Of a DNA stretch of 64,000 nt, positions 16,514 to 25,181 are shown piece by piece. Each line of letters begins with the position of its first letter. The first letter of the stretch is position 1. A model generated the notes under the pieces. That model was not told the origin of the DNA. It made no database searches and saw nothing but the letters and a program-made list of their open reading frames with translations. A program made the translations under genes and the position numbers. This DNA comes from Streptomyces sp. ML-6. Lineage in GTDB: Bacteria; Actinomycetota; Actinomycetes; Streptomycetales; Streptomycetaceae. The stretch lies in assembly GCF_030116705.1 (NCBI RefSeq), contig NZ_JAOTIK010000001.1:2499001-2563000 (forward strand), read 5' to 3'.

Positions 16514-18012
16514 GTGTTCCCCGCGCGTGCGGGGGTGGTCCGTGGCCGGTGGGGAAGTTGCTGAGCTGGCGGAGGTGTTCCCCGCGCGTGCGGGGGTGGT
16601 CCCCGGCTCTACGACCTCTACAACGCGCATGTGAAGTGTTCCCCGCGCGTGCGGGGGTGGTCCCCGGAACCTGTCCCGCGTGTCCCGGCAGGGCGTGTGT
16701 TCCCCGCGCGTGCGGGGGTGGTCCCGCCCGCTACCAGCGCTCCTACGAGGAGCTGCCGTGTTCCCCGCGCGTGCGGGGGTGGTCCCCCATCCACGTCGGT
16801 CCCGGACAGGCCCTGAGCGTGTTCCCCGCGCGTGCGGGGGTGGTCCCCAGGGCGCCCACCCCGGGGCGTGGGGCAACCGGTGTTCCCCGCGCGTGCGGGG
16901 GTGGTCCCTGCGGCGGCCTCCACTGCGGCTTGAGCCTCCGCAACGAGTGTTCCCCGCGCGTGCGGGGGTGGTCCCGCCGACTGACGGAAGTCGAAACCGG
17001 TGCCGGGGTGTTCCCCGCGCGTGCGGGGGTGGTCCCACCCGGCTGCGGACAGGGGAGTACGGAATGGAGTGTTCCCCGCGCGTGCGGGGGTGGTCCCGCG
17101 GCGGTGGTGCGTTCGTGAACGTCCGCATCGTGTTCCCCGCGCGTGCGGGGGTGGTCCCACTTCTCCAACCCTAAGCGGCATTGTCTTCTGGTGTTCCCCG
17201 CGCGTGCGGGGGTGGTCCCAGCCCGACCACTTCCAGCCTGGCGACCTGGTGGTGTTCCCCGCGCGTGCGGGGGTGGTCCCGATCCGTATGCACTTGCGCA
17301 GCAGCAGATGTGGTGTTCCCCGCGCGTGCGGGGGTGGTCCCGTGACCAAGCTTGCCGACATGGCCCGTGCGTCGTGTTCCCCGCGCGTGCGGGGGTGGTC
17401 CCAGGGCGTCGATCGGGTACCAGCGCTTCCCCGGGTGTTCCCCGCGCGTGCGGGGGTGGTCCCGCCTACGGCGCTCACGTTGGCGGTGTGGCCGGGTGTT
17501 CCCCGCGCGTGCGGGGGTGGTCCCGTTGGCCATGCATCGCAAGTGGCTCCACGACCGTGTTCCCCGCGCGTGCGGGGGTGGTCCCCTGCGCAAGCACGGG
17601 CGGCACAGTGCCGGCCGGTGTTCCCCGCGCGTGCGGGGGTGGTCCCCGTGGTCAGGGCGCCGGGGGAGCGGCCCACCCGTGTTCCCCGCGCGTGCGGGGG
17701 TGGTCCCCCGAGGGGACGTGACGACATGCGCGAACTCAAGTGTTCCCCGCGCGTGCGGGGGTGGTCCCCCGAGGGGACGTGACGACATGCGCGAACTCAA
17801 GTGTTCCCCGCGCGTGCGGGGGTGGTCCCCGACCTCAGCACCGTCACCGCCCCCTCCACCAGTGTTCCCCGCGCGTGCGGGGGTGGTCCCTCCTCGGTGC
17901 GCAGAGGCCCAGGCCGCCACGAGTGTTCCCCGCGCGTGCGGGGGTGGTCCCCCGATGGACCCCCTGCACACCACCCGGCCCGGGTGTTCCCCGCGCGTGC
18001 GGGGGTGGTCCC
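16514..18012 (+). CRISPR. CRISPR array 1, type I-E-like, 25 repeats and 24 spacers
   Basis: A 29-base repeat starting GTGTTCCCCGCGCGTGCGGG and ending GGTGGTCCC recurs 25 times with no internal variation. The first repeat ends in G instead of C. Spacers are 32 bases, except one of 38 (16909-16946). Spacers 17708-17739 and 17769-17800 are identical. The repeat is the type I-E hairpin kind. The leader on the left implies that spacers nearest 16543 are youngest. Apparent proteins across this region are artefacts of the repeats. Confidence 0.98.
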
Positions 18013-18133
18013 CTTTTCATGGGCTGTTCCGCCCAGCGGGCCCGCCGGGTGACGCGTACCTCCGAGCTGTGGCTTCGCCTGGGGCAACAGCGGTTCGCAC
18101 CTGGCCGGGGGCAGCCCAGCAACGGCCGACAGG

Positions 18134-18676
18134 TCAGTGAGTGGGGCGGATCATCACCGTGAGCACCGGCGACGCCGGGGACGGCTGACTCTGCCCAAGA
18201 TCGCGGTATCCCCACGACTCGTACAGCCGGTGGACGGCCCCGTCGCCGGCCAACTTATTGACCATGAGGGTGGCGTACGGCTTGTCGTCGTGGGTGGCGA
18301 GCAGGGCGTCGTGGAGAACGCGGGCCGTTCCGGTCTTCCGCCATGCCTCCACAACACCGAGCTCCTTCAACGCCACGACGGGGTGCTCGGTGTACTCCTC
18401 CGATGGTTCCGGGGTGGTGCGCTGCCAGTACCGGTCGCCGTGCCGGATCGTGTTGCTGTAGGCGTAGCCGACCGGCTGCCCGCCGACGTAGGCGAGGACG
18501 GCCGTGAACTCGGGGCCGGCGCCGTGCCGGTCCAGCCGTTCGCCGAAGGCGTGGACCGCGTAGTTCGGCAGGTGAAGGAGAGGGGCGCGGACCTCGGCGT
18601 ACACGTCCAGGAGGTCCCCGCGAACGGGGTCGAGGTCGGTATGTGCGCGGAGTTCGATTGCGGGTGTCGTCGTCAT
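18134..18676 (-). CDS. GNAT-family N-acetyltransferase
   Basis: The 180-aa protein has GNAT features: a central beta hairpin (FTAVLAYVGGQPVGYAYSNT), a motif A-like acetyl-CoA loop (VVEAWRKTGTARVLHDALL) and the terminal NKLAGDGAVHRLYESWGYRD pattern. The substrate is unknown. The start overlaps the stop of the XRE/TPR gene (ATGA), so they are co-translated. Such GNAT plus XRE/TPR pairs are common in Streptomyces. Confidence 0.87.
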   Translation of the reverse strand: MTTTPAIELRAHTDLDPVRGDLLDVYAEVRAPLLHLPNYAVHAFGERLDRHGAGPEFTAVLAYVGGQPVGYAYSNTIRHGDRYWQRTTPEPSEEYTEHPVVALKELGVVEAWRKTGTARVLHDALLATHDDKPYATLMVNKLAGDGAVHRLYESWGYRDLGQSQPSPASPVLTVMIRPTH

Positions 18677-19953
18677 GCGGCGGCCCTCCAGGTGGTGGTG
18701 TGTTCGGCCCAGGTCTGCACGGCGGCGCTGCCCGGTGCGGTAGCGCGCAGGGCGGCGGTGAACTCGCGCAGCATCCGACTGACCCGGGCGTGCTCGGTGG
18801 CGGCCTCGGCGGGGACCTTCATCGCGGTGACGGTGGCCATGTCGGCATCGCCCTGCGCGAGCTGGGCGTGCGCGAGACGAGTCGTGGTGATGGCCCGGGA
18901 CCGAATCATGTGAGGCCGGAGGTTGGCCAGGCAGCGGTGGGCGTGGAACTCGGCGGTCGGATAGTTGCCGAGCGACAGATGCGCCGAGAGCGCCAGGGCA
19001 TGCAGCTCGGCCTGGTCCCAGAAAGCAAGCATCCACATCGGACGGTGGTCGTCGGGGTCGGCGCGCAGCATGGCGTACTGGGCCTGGTCGAACGAGCGGT
19101 TGGCGTTGGACTGCTGGTGTGCTGCGCCCTGGATGGCACCTTGTCGGGCGAGGCCGAGGGCGGCGAACTGGGGGTCTCGGCGGGTGATGTGGAGACTGCG
19201 GGCCACATCGTTCGCAGCGAGGGCGTCGGCGGGGCGGCCCATGTGCCGGTACATGGTGCCTGCATGGCTCCAGATCCGGAACTTGATGGCCTGGTCGCCA
19301 CTCATCTCGGCGAGGGTCTGCGCCTTGCGCATGTGGCCTTCCGCGACGTCGTAGCGTCGGCCGTCCACGGCAGCCCACATCGCGGAGGAGCGGAATGCTG
19401 CTGCGGCAGCGTAGAGGTTGCGGCGTACCCGTTGGGTGGCGGCGCCGGCGTTCTGGAGGGTCAGGGCCTCATCGGCGAGCGCGGCGGCGCGCTGTTCGAT
19501 GTCCACCTGCCCGCCCCGGCGGTGGTCGCTGGCGACGATCCCGGCGAAGCGCTGCTGTAGACGTTCGACATCGCTCATGCCGATCCGGCGTGGTGCGGCA
19601 GTGCCTGGGGCTGCGGCCGCTGCGGCAGCCGCCGCGATGCCGCCGACGAGGGTGCGGCGCTTCATTGCGTCCTCCTGCTGCGGTGGGGCGGGGGTGGGCA
19701 GAGTCCGACCCCGTGGCACGAACCCTAAATCGGTCACAGACAGGCCGGATACCTCCTCAAGTGCTCTACGTGTAGCTGATTTGGGCCATCTGACACGTCC
19801 TGCCTTCCAGGCCCGGACCGACGATCCGTCCAGGCCCCCAAGGCGTCCTGTGAGGTGTTCAAGGGCGGTGTTCACCGCCTCGGCCAGGCTGTTGGAGCTG
19901 TGGCCGTGCTCGGCCATCCACGCCTCAAGAGCGGCATTGCGCGCGGCACTCAT
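18673..19953 (-). CDS. XRE-like DNA-binding regulator with TPR-like domain
   Basis: The 426-aa protein has an N-terminal helix-turn-helix (about 15-75, SNSLAEAVNTALEH then DGSSVRAWKAGRVRWPK), an Ala-rich hydrophobic stretch near 98-120 that begins MKRRTLVGG and looks signal-like, and helical repeats (about 150-420) with TPR character. Streptomyces has many such regulators. It is divergent from the small-gene chain starting at 20189 and probably controls it from the 235-bp gap. Confidence 0.8.
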   Translation of the reverse strand: MSAARNAALEAWMAEHGHSSNSLAEAVNTALEHLTGRLGGLDGSSVRAWKAGRVRWPKSATRRALEEVSGLSVTDLGFVPRGRTLPTPAPPQQEDAMKRRTLVGGIAAAAAAAAAPGTAAPRRIGMSDVERLQQRFAGIVASDHRRGGQVDIEQRAAALADEALTLQNAGAATQRVRRNLYAAAAAFRSSAMWAAVDGRRYDVAEGHMRKAQTLAEMSGDQAIKFRIWSHAGTMYRHMGRPADALAANDVARSLHITRRDPQFAALGLARQGAIQGAAHQQSNANRSFDQAQYAMLRADPDDHRPMWMLAFWDQAELHALALSAHLSLGNYPTAEFHAHRCLANLRPHMIRSRAITTTRLAHAQLAQGDADMATVTAMKVPAEAATEHARVSRMLREFTAALRATAPGSAAVQTWAEHTTTWRAAA

Positions 19954-20118
19954 CGACTCACCGTAGCCCCATGCTCTCTTTCAGTCAGGTAAACCCGGGG
20001 TCAAATCGCCCTAGGGGGTTTTCTCGGGTTCCTCCCGGAAAGCCCTAACCATCGGTGCTGGCAGTCGAGTTGTCTGCATGTCAGCCACCCAGTGCATGCG
20101 CAGCGGTGGCTGTTGACG

Positions 20119-20160
20119 GCCTGGCCTGCATTTCGTCCCCCGTCCGAATGCAGGCCAGGC
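20119..20160. promoter_or_regulatory. Perfect 14-bp inverted repeat in the leader of the small-gene operon
   Basis: GCCTGGCCTGCATT (20119-20132) and its exact complement AATGCAGGCCAGGC (20147-20160) flank a 14-base loop, 28 bases before the 20189 start. A TTGACGG word at 20113-20119 abuts the left arm. It may be an operator for the divergent XRE regulator or an mRNA hairpin. No U-tract follows. Confidence 0.5.
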
Positions 20161-20188
20161 GCCGAGACGACACGAAGGCTCCAAACCG

Positions 20189-20776
20189 ATGACGAGTCTC
20201 AACGCTCCCTCCCAGCCCGGCTTCAACGGCCGTCCCGTGTCCGTACCTCCCGCGAAGGGCCGCGGGCCGGCGGTCACCTACTGGCTGCTCAGCGCGGCCC
20301 CGGACCTGCGCGAGGCTCGCGACCAGTGGGTCTCGAAGGGCATCGCGCTCCTGCGCTGCGGCGTGGTGTTCGCTGCGGTCCGCATCCAGGCCGACATCGT
20401 GCAGGCCGCCGCCGGCACCAAGGACCCCGAGCGCATCGACGCCTACCTGAAGGAAGTGCTCCGGGGCGGCGCCGTGTTCATCGACACGTCCTCCCAGCGG
20501 TACTACGCACTCGTTCCGGCGAACATGTCACGGCTGCCGCAATGGGCCGGCCCGGTCCCGGGCGTCGAGTGTCTCGGCCCCGGCTGCTTTCTCGGCGTCC
20601 CGAGCCCCCACCGGACCGAACCGACCCCGTCCAGGTCCTACTGGTGCGTACCGATGGACGGCCCCGGAGCCCTGTGCGCCCCGGGCGCCGTCGCACTGCT
20701 CGTCGCCTACGGCAGCCACCAGCGAAGTGCCAGGCAGCGCCTGGCCGTGGAGGCTAAGGAGGACGGCCGTGGATAG
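20189..20776 (+). CDS. Hypothetical protein, possibly a degenerate prim-pol-like N-terminal domain
   Basis: The 195-aa product is not firmly recognised. The pattern (LREARDQWVSKGIALLRCG, then VFAAVRIQADIVQAAAG, a FIDTSSQRYYALVP strand and a late CVPMDGPGALCAPGAVALLVAYG segment) recalls the small Streptomyces family related to bifunctional primase/polymerase N-termini, but I see no convincing catalytic acidic pair. It opens a chain of coupled genes running toward 25.6 kb. Confidence 0.6.
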   Translation: MTSLNAPSQPGFNGRPVSVPPAKGRGPAVTYWLLSAAPDLREARDQWVSKGIALLRCGVVFAAVRIQADIVQAAAGTKDPERIDAYLKEVLRGGAVFIDTSSQRYYALVPANMSRLPQWAGPVPGVECLGPGCFLGVPSPHRTEPTPSRSYWCVPMDGPGALCAPGAVALLVAYGSHQRSARQRLAVEAKEDGRG

Positions 20777-20945
20777 GCCGACAGAGGATGCCGCCGAGTC
20801 GACGTACCTGACGTTGCTGGACCACACCTTGGCGTGCGCGGACTGCCTCGCTGGTGCGCCGTGCGAGCGAGCGCGAACCCTGAAGCGCGCATGCGGATTC
20901 TTCTGCACTCGTGGCGTCTGGGTGTTCTCGGGGCCGGGCTGGTGA
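20769..20945 (+). CDS. Small Cys-containing hypothetical protein (58 aa)
   Basis: Starting at GTG, the product runs MDRPTEDAAESTYLTLLDHT then LACADCLAGAPCERARTLKRA, ending in an aromatic tail GVWVFSGPGW. The CxxC...C pattern and YLxLLDHTxxCxxC core are typical of short Streptomyces proteins of unknown role. It overlaps the gene before by 8 bases and the one after by GTGA, supporting translation. Confidence 0.62.
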   Translation: MDRPTEDAAESTYLTLLDHTLACADCLAGAPCERARTLKRACGFFCTRGVWVFSGPGW

Positions 20946-21370
20946 CCCTGTCGCCCGCTGCCCCGCGCCGGGACCACCCCGTGAGGAAGGCAGATCAGCC
21001 CTCTGACCCCGCCCGGCTCAGCTGGATGCTCGGCAAGGCCCAGACGTGGCAGCCGTACGTGGACGGTAACCGCCTCGACGACGTCGCGGCCGTGCTCGAC
21101 AACTACGTGCCCAGCAAGGACGAGGTCGAGGCCCTCGGGACGCGGCTGCGCAGTCACCTGCGGCACATGGTGCAACTCGCGGTCACCTCGCAGGCCGACC
21201 AACGGGATCCGGAGGTCGCTGACCTCGTGAAGCGCGCACAGGACGCCCGGTCGGCAGCGCTGGGCGAGGACCACTCCGAAGCTGTCGGGCACCTGCGGCA
21301 ACTGGCCTGGAGGCTCGATGCGTTCCTGGAGCGCCTGGTCGAGAACCAGTGCCTCCGAGAGAGGCCATGA
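20942..21370 (+). CDS. DUF6415-like hypothetical protein
   Basis: The 142-aa product has an all-helical pattern (PSKDEVEALGTRLRSHLRHM ... SEAVGHLRQLAWRLDAFLERL) that matches my recollection of DUF6415, a Streptomyces family of unknown function. I chose the GTG at 20942 because it overlaps the preceding stop (GTGA); an ATG at 20891 would add 17 residues. Confidence 0.62.
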   Translation: MTLSPAAPRRDHPVRKADQPSDPARLSWMLGKAQTWQPYVDGNRLDDVAAVLDNYVPSKDEVEALGTRLRSHLRHMVQLAVTSQADQRDPEVADLVKRAQDARSAALGEDHSEAVGHLRQLAWRLDAFLERLVENQCLRERP

Positions 21371-21386
21371 GGAGAAGGAGAGCACG

Positions 21387-21464
21387 GTGAGTTCTTCCGT
21401 TTCCCGCAGCCCGGCAGGTCCTACGGACTCGGTATCCGGTATCGCCCTCTCGGGAGGTGAGTAG
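21387..21464 (+). CDS. Predicted 25-aa peptide
   Basis: A GTG preceded by GGAGAAGGAG opens a 25-codon frame starting MSSSVSRSPAGP and ending SGIALSGGE. The stop is 2 bases before the next start, whose ribosome site (GGGAGG) lies inside this frame. It has no Cys. The strong ribosome site makes translation plausible; the role is unknown. Confidence 0.5.
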   Translation: MSSSVSRSPAGPTDSVSGIALSGGE

Positions 21465-21466
21465 AG

Positions 21467-22083
21467 GTGGCATTCGAGGATGTGCCGACGGGCAAGGAAG
21501 AAGGCGTTCTTCGCGTCGTTACGTACAACCTGCGCGGGGGCGGCCTCGACAGGACGGGACTCGGTGGGGTCGACACCGTGCGCTGGGAACAGCAGATCAT
21601 TTTGCTGCTGTTGCTGCGGCCGGATGTGGTGTGTCTCCAGGAGGCCACACACTACGACCGGGACGACTTCAAGATGGCCAAGGCGACCGGTCAGGCGCTG
21701 GGCATGGAGTGGCATCTGACCCCGTCGAACAGCCGCGGGTCCCTGATAACGCTGGTCACCCCTCGCCGGCTGGAGGTCAGGGACTTCGTTCCTGTTGCCG
21801 TTGAAGGGGCGCCTCGTCACACGCTCGCCAGGGCCGATCTGACGGGCCGGGTCACGGGCTGGAAGCTCACCGACTTCAACGCGCACCTCGATCCGCTCTC
21901 ACCGGCCGGCCGTGCCCGCGGGGTCGCTTTGCTGGCCGAGTACGGGGCGCGGGACCGTGGTTGAAGGGCTTCCGGGTCCTGGACATGCCCGAAACTCGCG
22001 AGGTCTCCAACCACCTCCCCTGCTACGCGGACGTCGCATCGGCCGTCTGGCCTCTGCACGTCGATCCTGATCGGCTGGGATGA
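21467..22083 (+). pseudogene. Endonuclease/exonuclease/phosphatase (EEP) family gene with internal deletion
   Basis: The first 165 codons hold the EEP N-terminal motifs VVTYNLRGGG and VVCLQEATH, plus FNAHLDPLSPAGRARGVALL. The frame stops at 21964. Immediately after, in another frame from about 21958, comes GFRVLDMPETREVSNHLPCY, the C-terminal SDHxP-type catalytic segment. The middle of the fold, including the expected GD(L/F)N motif, is missing. A deletion with frameshift near 21950-21960 explains this. Intact relatives act on DNA or phosphoesters. A short N-terminal product could still be made. Confidence 0.75.
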
Positions 22084-22179
22084 GCCGGCGCAGGAAGCCG
22101 AGGGAGGGAAGAGGGGACCGGACCTTTGTGATGCGAGAAGCTACGGCGAAACCAAGCGCACAACGCGAGGAGCACCCCC

Positions 22180-22980
22180 ATGAGTGTCTTGACGACCGAT
22201 CACCCCGCATGGATCGAGACTGAGGCTGGTGGCCGTGTGCGAGCCGTGCACGCGACCACCGGGGTCTGGGTCCTGTCGTGGGACCGAAATGGCCCGCACA
22301 TGGACTGCGTGGACGGCACCGAGGACGTGAAGCCGGAGTTCGTCACCACCGATCCCGTACGGTTGCCCGCCGATGTTCCTGCCGAGCTGCGGGAGGGCCT
22401 GGCCGAGTTGGGCGTCTCGCAGAGGCTGGCCACCCCGTGGCTGTGGGACGCGATCACCACGGCGGTGCTGCGGCAGGTCGTGCGGGCCGGGCAGGCCCGC
22501 AAGCTCTACCGGAACTGGTGCCGGTCATACGGCACGCGTGTCTGCACCGCGTCCGGGGACCTCCACCTCGCTCCGTCCCCGGAGCGTGTCCTTGAGCTGG
22601 GCGACGACGAGTTCGCGGCGGTCGGGGCCCGGTTCCACTCGACAGCGCTGCGGGCCGCTGCCACGGCCTACGCGGCGAACGCCGGGCGGTGGCAGCTCCT
22701 GAACGCGCCGGACCTCGTGACCAAGTTGGTGCGGATCCCGCGCATCGGCCCGTGGACCGCAGCCGCAGCCGCAGCCGACTTCACCGGCGACTTCAGCATG
22801 TACCCGCACGACGACCTCGCCGTGCGGACCTGGGCAGCGAAGATCGCCCCCACCCATAACTGGCCGGACAAGAAGGACAAGTCGTTCGGCGCGATGTGGA
22901 CCGGCTGGGCCGGTCCCGACCGTACTGCTCTGCACACCCTGACCCTGTCCACGCTCACCTGGGGCTCCCACGCCCCTTGA
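22180..22980 (+). CDS. HhH-GPD superfamily DNA glycosylase
   Basis: The 266-aa protein has the helix-hairpin-helix motif LVRIPRIGPWTAAAAA near residues 183-200, followed by the catalytic Asp region YPHDDLAVRTWAAKI. The preceding helix TPWLWDAITTAVLRQVVRAG corresponds to the family's first conserved helix. Such enzymes excise damaged or modified bases, as in AlkA or 3-methyladenine glycosylases. No Fe-S Cys cluster is seen. The start has GAGGAG 8 bases upstream. It precedes the radical SAM gene by 15 bases. Confidence 0.8.
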   Translation: MSVLTTDHPAWIETEAGGRVRAVHATTGVWVLSWDRNGPHMDCVDGTEDVKPEFVTTDPVRLPADVPAELREGLAELGVSQRLATPWLWDAITTAVLRQVVRAGQARKLYRNWCRSYGTRVCTASGDLHLAPSPERVLELGDDEFAAVGARFHSTALRAAATAYAANAGRWQLLNAPDLVTKLVRIPRIGPWTAAAAAADFTGDFSMYPHDDLAVRTWAAKIAPTHNWPDKKDKSFGAMWTGWAGPDRTALHTLTLSTLTWGSHAP

Positions 22981-22995
22981 GAAAAGGATGGACCG

Positions 22996-24537
22996 ATGCA
23001 GCAGTTACCCCTCATCTCCGGCGCCGACCCGGCGCACCGGCTCGACGCCCTGTTCGTGAACGCCCCGCTGCGCGACTACGCATTGAGGCCCCGGACCAAC
23101 GACTACACGCTGCCGGTGCTCGGCATGGCGTACATCGCCACCTACGCGAAGCAGGCCGGGTTCGCCGTGGGGGTCCTCGACGCGGAGGCGCACGGGCTCG
23201 GCATCGAGCAGACCGCGGACCTCGTCAACCAGGCCCGGCCGCGGTGGGCGGCGATGAACCTGCTCGCCCCCACCTACGAGATGTCCGCACGGATCGCCGC
23301 CCTGCTCGACCCGGACATCGCGCTGATGGTCGGCGGGCACCACGCCAAGGCCATGCCGGACCGGATCCTGGCCGACCCCCGCATGGCCAACCTGCGCGCG
23401 CTGATCCTGGGCGAGGGAGAACTGCGCGTCGCCGCGCTGCTGGAGGACGAGCAGCGGCGCCGGGAGTTGCCCGGGGTGCTGTGGCGCGACACGCTGCTCG
23501 GCACCCGGGCCGCCGGCATCCCGTCCGGCCGCCCGGACCCGCAGCTCCTCGGCCCGGACATCAACGCCCTGCCCCACGTCGACCGGACGTTCCTGCCGCA
23601 GGACCCTTGTCGGGCCGCGCCCACGGAGACGGACCGACGCCTGGCGGCGAGCCGTGGCACCACCCTGCTGAAGACGGCCGCGCGCACCGGCCACGTGGAA
23701 GCGAACATCGTCGGCAGCAGGGGCTGCCCGTACAACTGCACGTTCTGCGGGGCCGCCGTCAGTGCCAACCCCGACCTCCTGATCCGCGTCCGCGACCCCG
23801 AGAACATCATCGGCGAACTCGATCAGCTCCATGACGGGTACGGGGTGACCGCCTTCCGGTTCGTGGACGACCTGTTCCTCGGCGTCGGCCGCGTCATCGA
23901 GGAGCAGATGAATGCCTTCGCCCGGCACCGGATCGGGGAACGGTACGTGTGGGACGCCACCGGGCGTATCAACGTGCTGGACCGGCTGTCCGACGCGGAG
24001 CTGGACCGGCTTGTGGCCAACGGGCTGCGGGAGGTCGCACTCGGGATCGAGTCCGGCAGCGACCGCATCCTGAAGATGATGGACAAGCGGATCGACGCGG
24101 CCATGACGGAGCGCGTCGCCCGCCGCCTGGTCGCGCACGGCATCAGCGTCAAGGGCTACTTCATCTTGGGTTTCCCCGGGGAGGGGCCCGACGACCTTGC
24201 CGCGACTGTTCGCCACATCCGTACCCTGTGGGACATCGCCGACCACCATCCCGGCGACGTACGGGCGAGCGTGTTCGAGTTCCGTCCCTACCCGGGGACC
24301 CCCGTCTGGCAGACACTCCTGGACGACGGGCACCGCCCCGACGACCTTCTCGCCTACGGAGACGTCGACCTCACCCAGGACGGCGCCGACGAGTCCATGC
24401 GCCAGCGCGACGAGTTCAACTTTTCCGTGAATGTTCAGTTCGGCGGCGTCCCGCTGCCACGTATCCGCTCCACCCTCGCGACGCTCACCCGAGAGCAGCA
24501 CCAGCGCAACAGCCGCACGCAGGGGGCGGCGGCATGA
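22996..24537 (+). CDS. B12-binding-type radical SAM enzyme
   Basis: The 513-aa protein combines an N-terminal Rossmann-like B12-binding region (about 15-130; LFVNAPLRDYALRP, MVGGHHAKAMPDRIL, LGEGE) with a radical SAM core bearing CPYNCTFC near residue 245 and GIESGSDRILKMMDK near 350. No DxHxxG is visible, so cobalamin would bind base-off as in many class B methylases. The family methylates unactivated carbons or rearranges carbon skeletons. It is coupled to the thymidylate-kinase-like gene by ATGA, which suggests a nucleotide substrate, but that is inference. Confidence 0.86.
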   Translation: MQQLPLISGADPAHRLDALFVNAPLRDYALRPRTNDYTLPVLGMAYIATYAKQAGFAVGVLDAEAHGLGIEQTADLVNQARPRWAAMNLLAPTYEMSARIAALLDPDIALMVGGHHAKAMPDRILADPRMANLRALILGEGELRVAALLEDEQRRRELPGVLWRDTLLGTRAAGIPSGRPDPQLLGPDINALPHVDRTFLPQDPCRAAPTETDRRLAASRGTTLLKTAARTGHVEANIVGSRGCPYNCTFCGAAVSANPDLLIRVRDPENIIGELDQLHDGYGVTAFRFVDDLFLGVGRVIEEQMNAFARHRIGERYVWDATGRINVLDRLSDAELDRLVANGLREVALGIESGSDRILKMMDKRIDAAMTERVARRLVAHGISVKGYFILGFPGEGPDDLAATVRHIRTLWDIADHHPGDVRASVFEFRPYPGTPVWQTLLDDGHRPDDLLAYGDVDLTQDGADESMRQRDEFNFSVNVQFGGVPLPRIRSTLATLTREQHQRNSRTQGAAA

Positions 24538-25181
24538 CCCGCGGGATGTTCGTCAGCATCGACGGCCCCAGCGGCGCCGGGAAGTCCACCACCATCAAGG
24601 CCCTATACGACGAGCTGGCCGGCCGGGGCATCGACGTGCACCGGACGGTGGAGCCGACTACCAGCGACGTCGGCCGGTTCGTCAGCGCCCACTTCGCCCA
24701 CATCCGCGGGCACGCCCTGGCCTGCCTGGTCGCCGCAGACCGGTACGAGCACGCCGAGCACGAGATCGAGCCCCGACTGACCGCCGGACAGATGGTGATC
24801 ACCGACCGGTACGTCGCCTCGACCCTCGTCATGCAGCAGCTCGACGGTGTGCCGCTGCCATTCCTCCTCGCTCTGAACGCGCACGTCCTGATGCCGGACC
24901 TCGCGGTCATCCTGACCGCGGACCCCGGCCTCATCGCCGAGCGGATAGCCGCGCGCGGCCCCCACAACCGGTTCCACCGCGACCCGACCGCGCCCGGCCG
25001 CGAAGTCGCCCTCTACGAGGAAGCGACCCGGGCCCTTCGGTCAGCCGGCGTGCCTGTGCTCGTCGTGGACAACGGATCGGTCACCCCCACAGAGGTGGCC
25101 GCCGCAATCGCCGACGCGATCCCGGATCCATCGGTAGCGTCGACTGCTCCACCACCGCCAACCAACCCCCAGGAACCATGA
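24534..25181 (+). CDS. Thymidylate kinase-like nucleotide kinase
   Basis: The 215-aa protein has the P-loop IDGPSGAGKSTTIKAL (about 8-23), the DRY-type motif ITDRYVASTLVMQQLDG and a C-terminal helix. This matches dTMP kinases, which add the second phosphate to dTMP. The lid RGPHNRFHRDP differs from the common LID sequence. Being a second-copy-type gene within an operon with radical SAM and NUDIX genes, it may act on a modified dNMP. Overlaps on both sides (ATGA) show tight coupling. Confidence 0.87.
   Translation: MTRGMFVSIDGPSGAGKSTTIKALYDELAGRGIDVHRTVEPTTSDVGRFVSAHFAHIRGHALACLVAADRYEHAEHEIEPRLTAGQMVITDRYVASTLVMQQLDGVPLPFLLALNAHVLMPDLAVILTADPGLIAERIAARGPHNRFHRDPTAPGREVALYEEATRALRSAGVPVLVVDNGSVTPTEVAAAIADAIPDPSVASTAPPPPTNPQEP

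Noticed and set aside
16504..18162. Long reading frames with periodic PRACGGGP, HARGT and RTRGEH peptides on both strands
   Set aside because: They are translations of the 61-base CRISPR repeat-spacer period, not genes.
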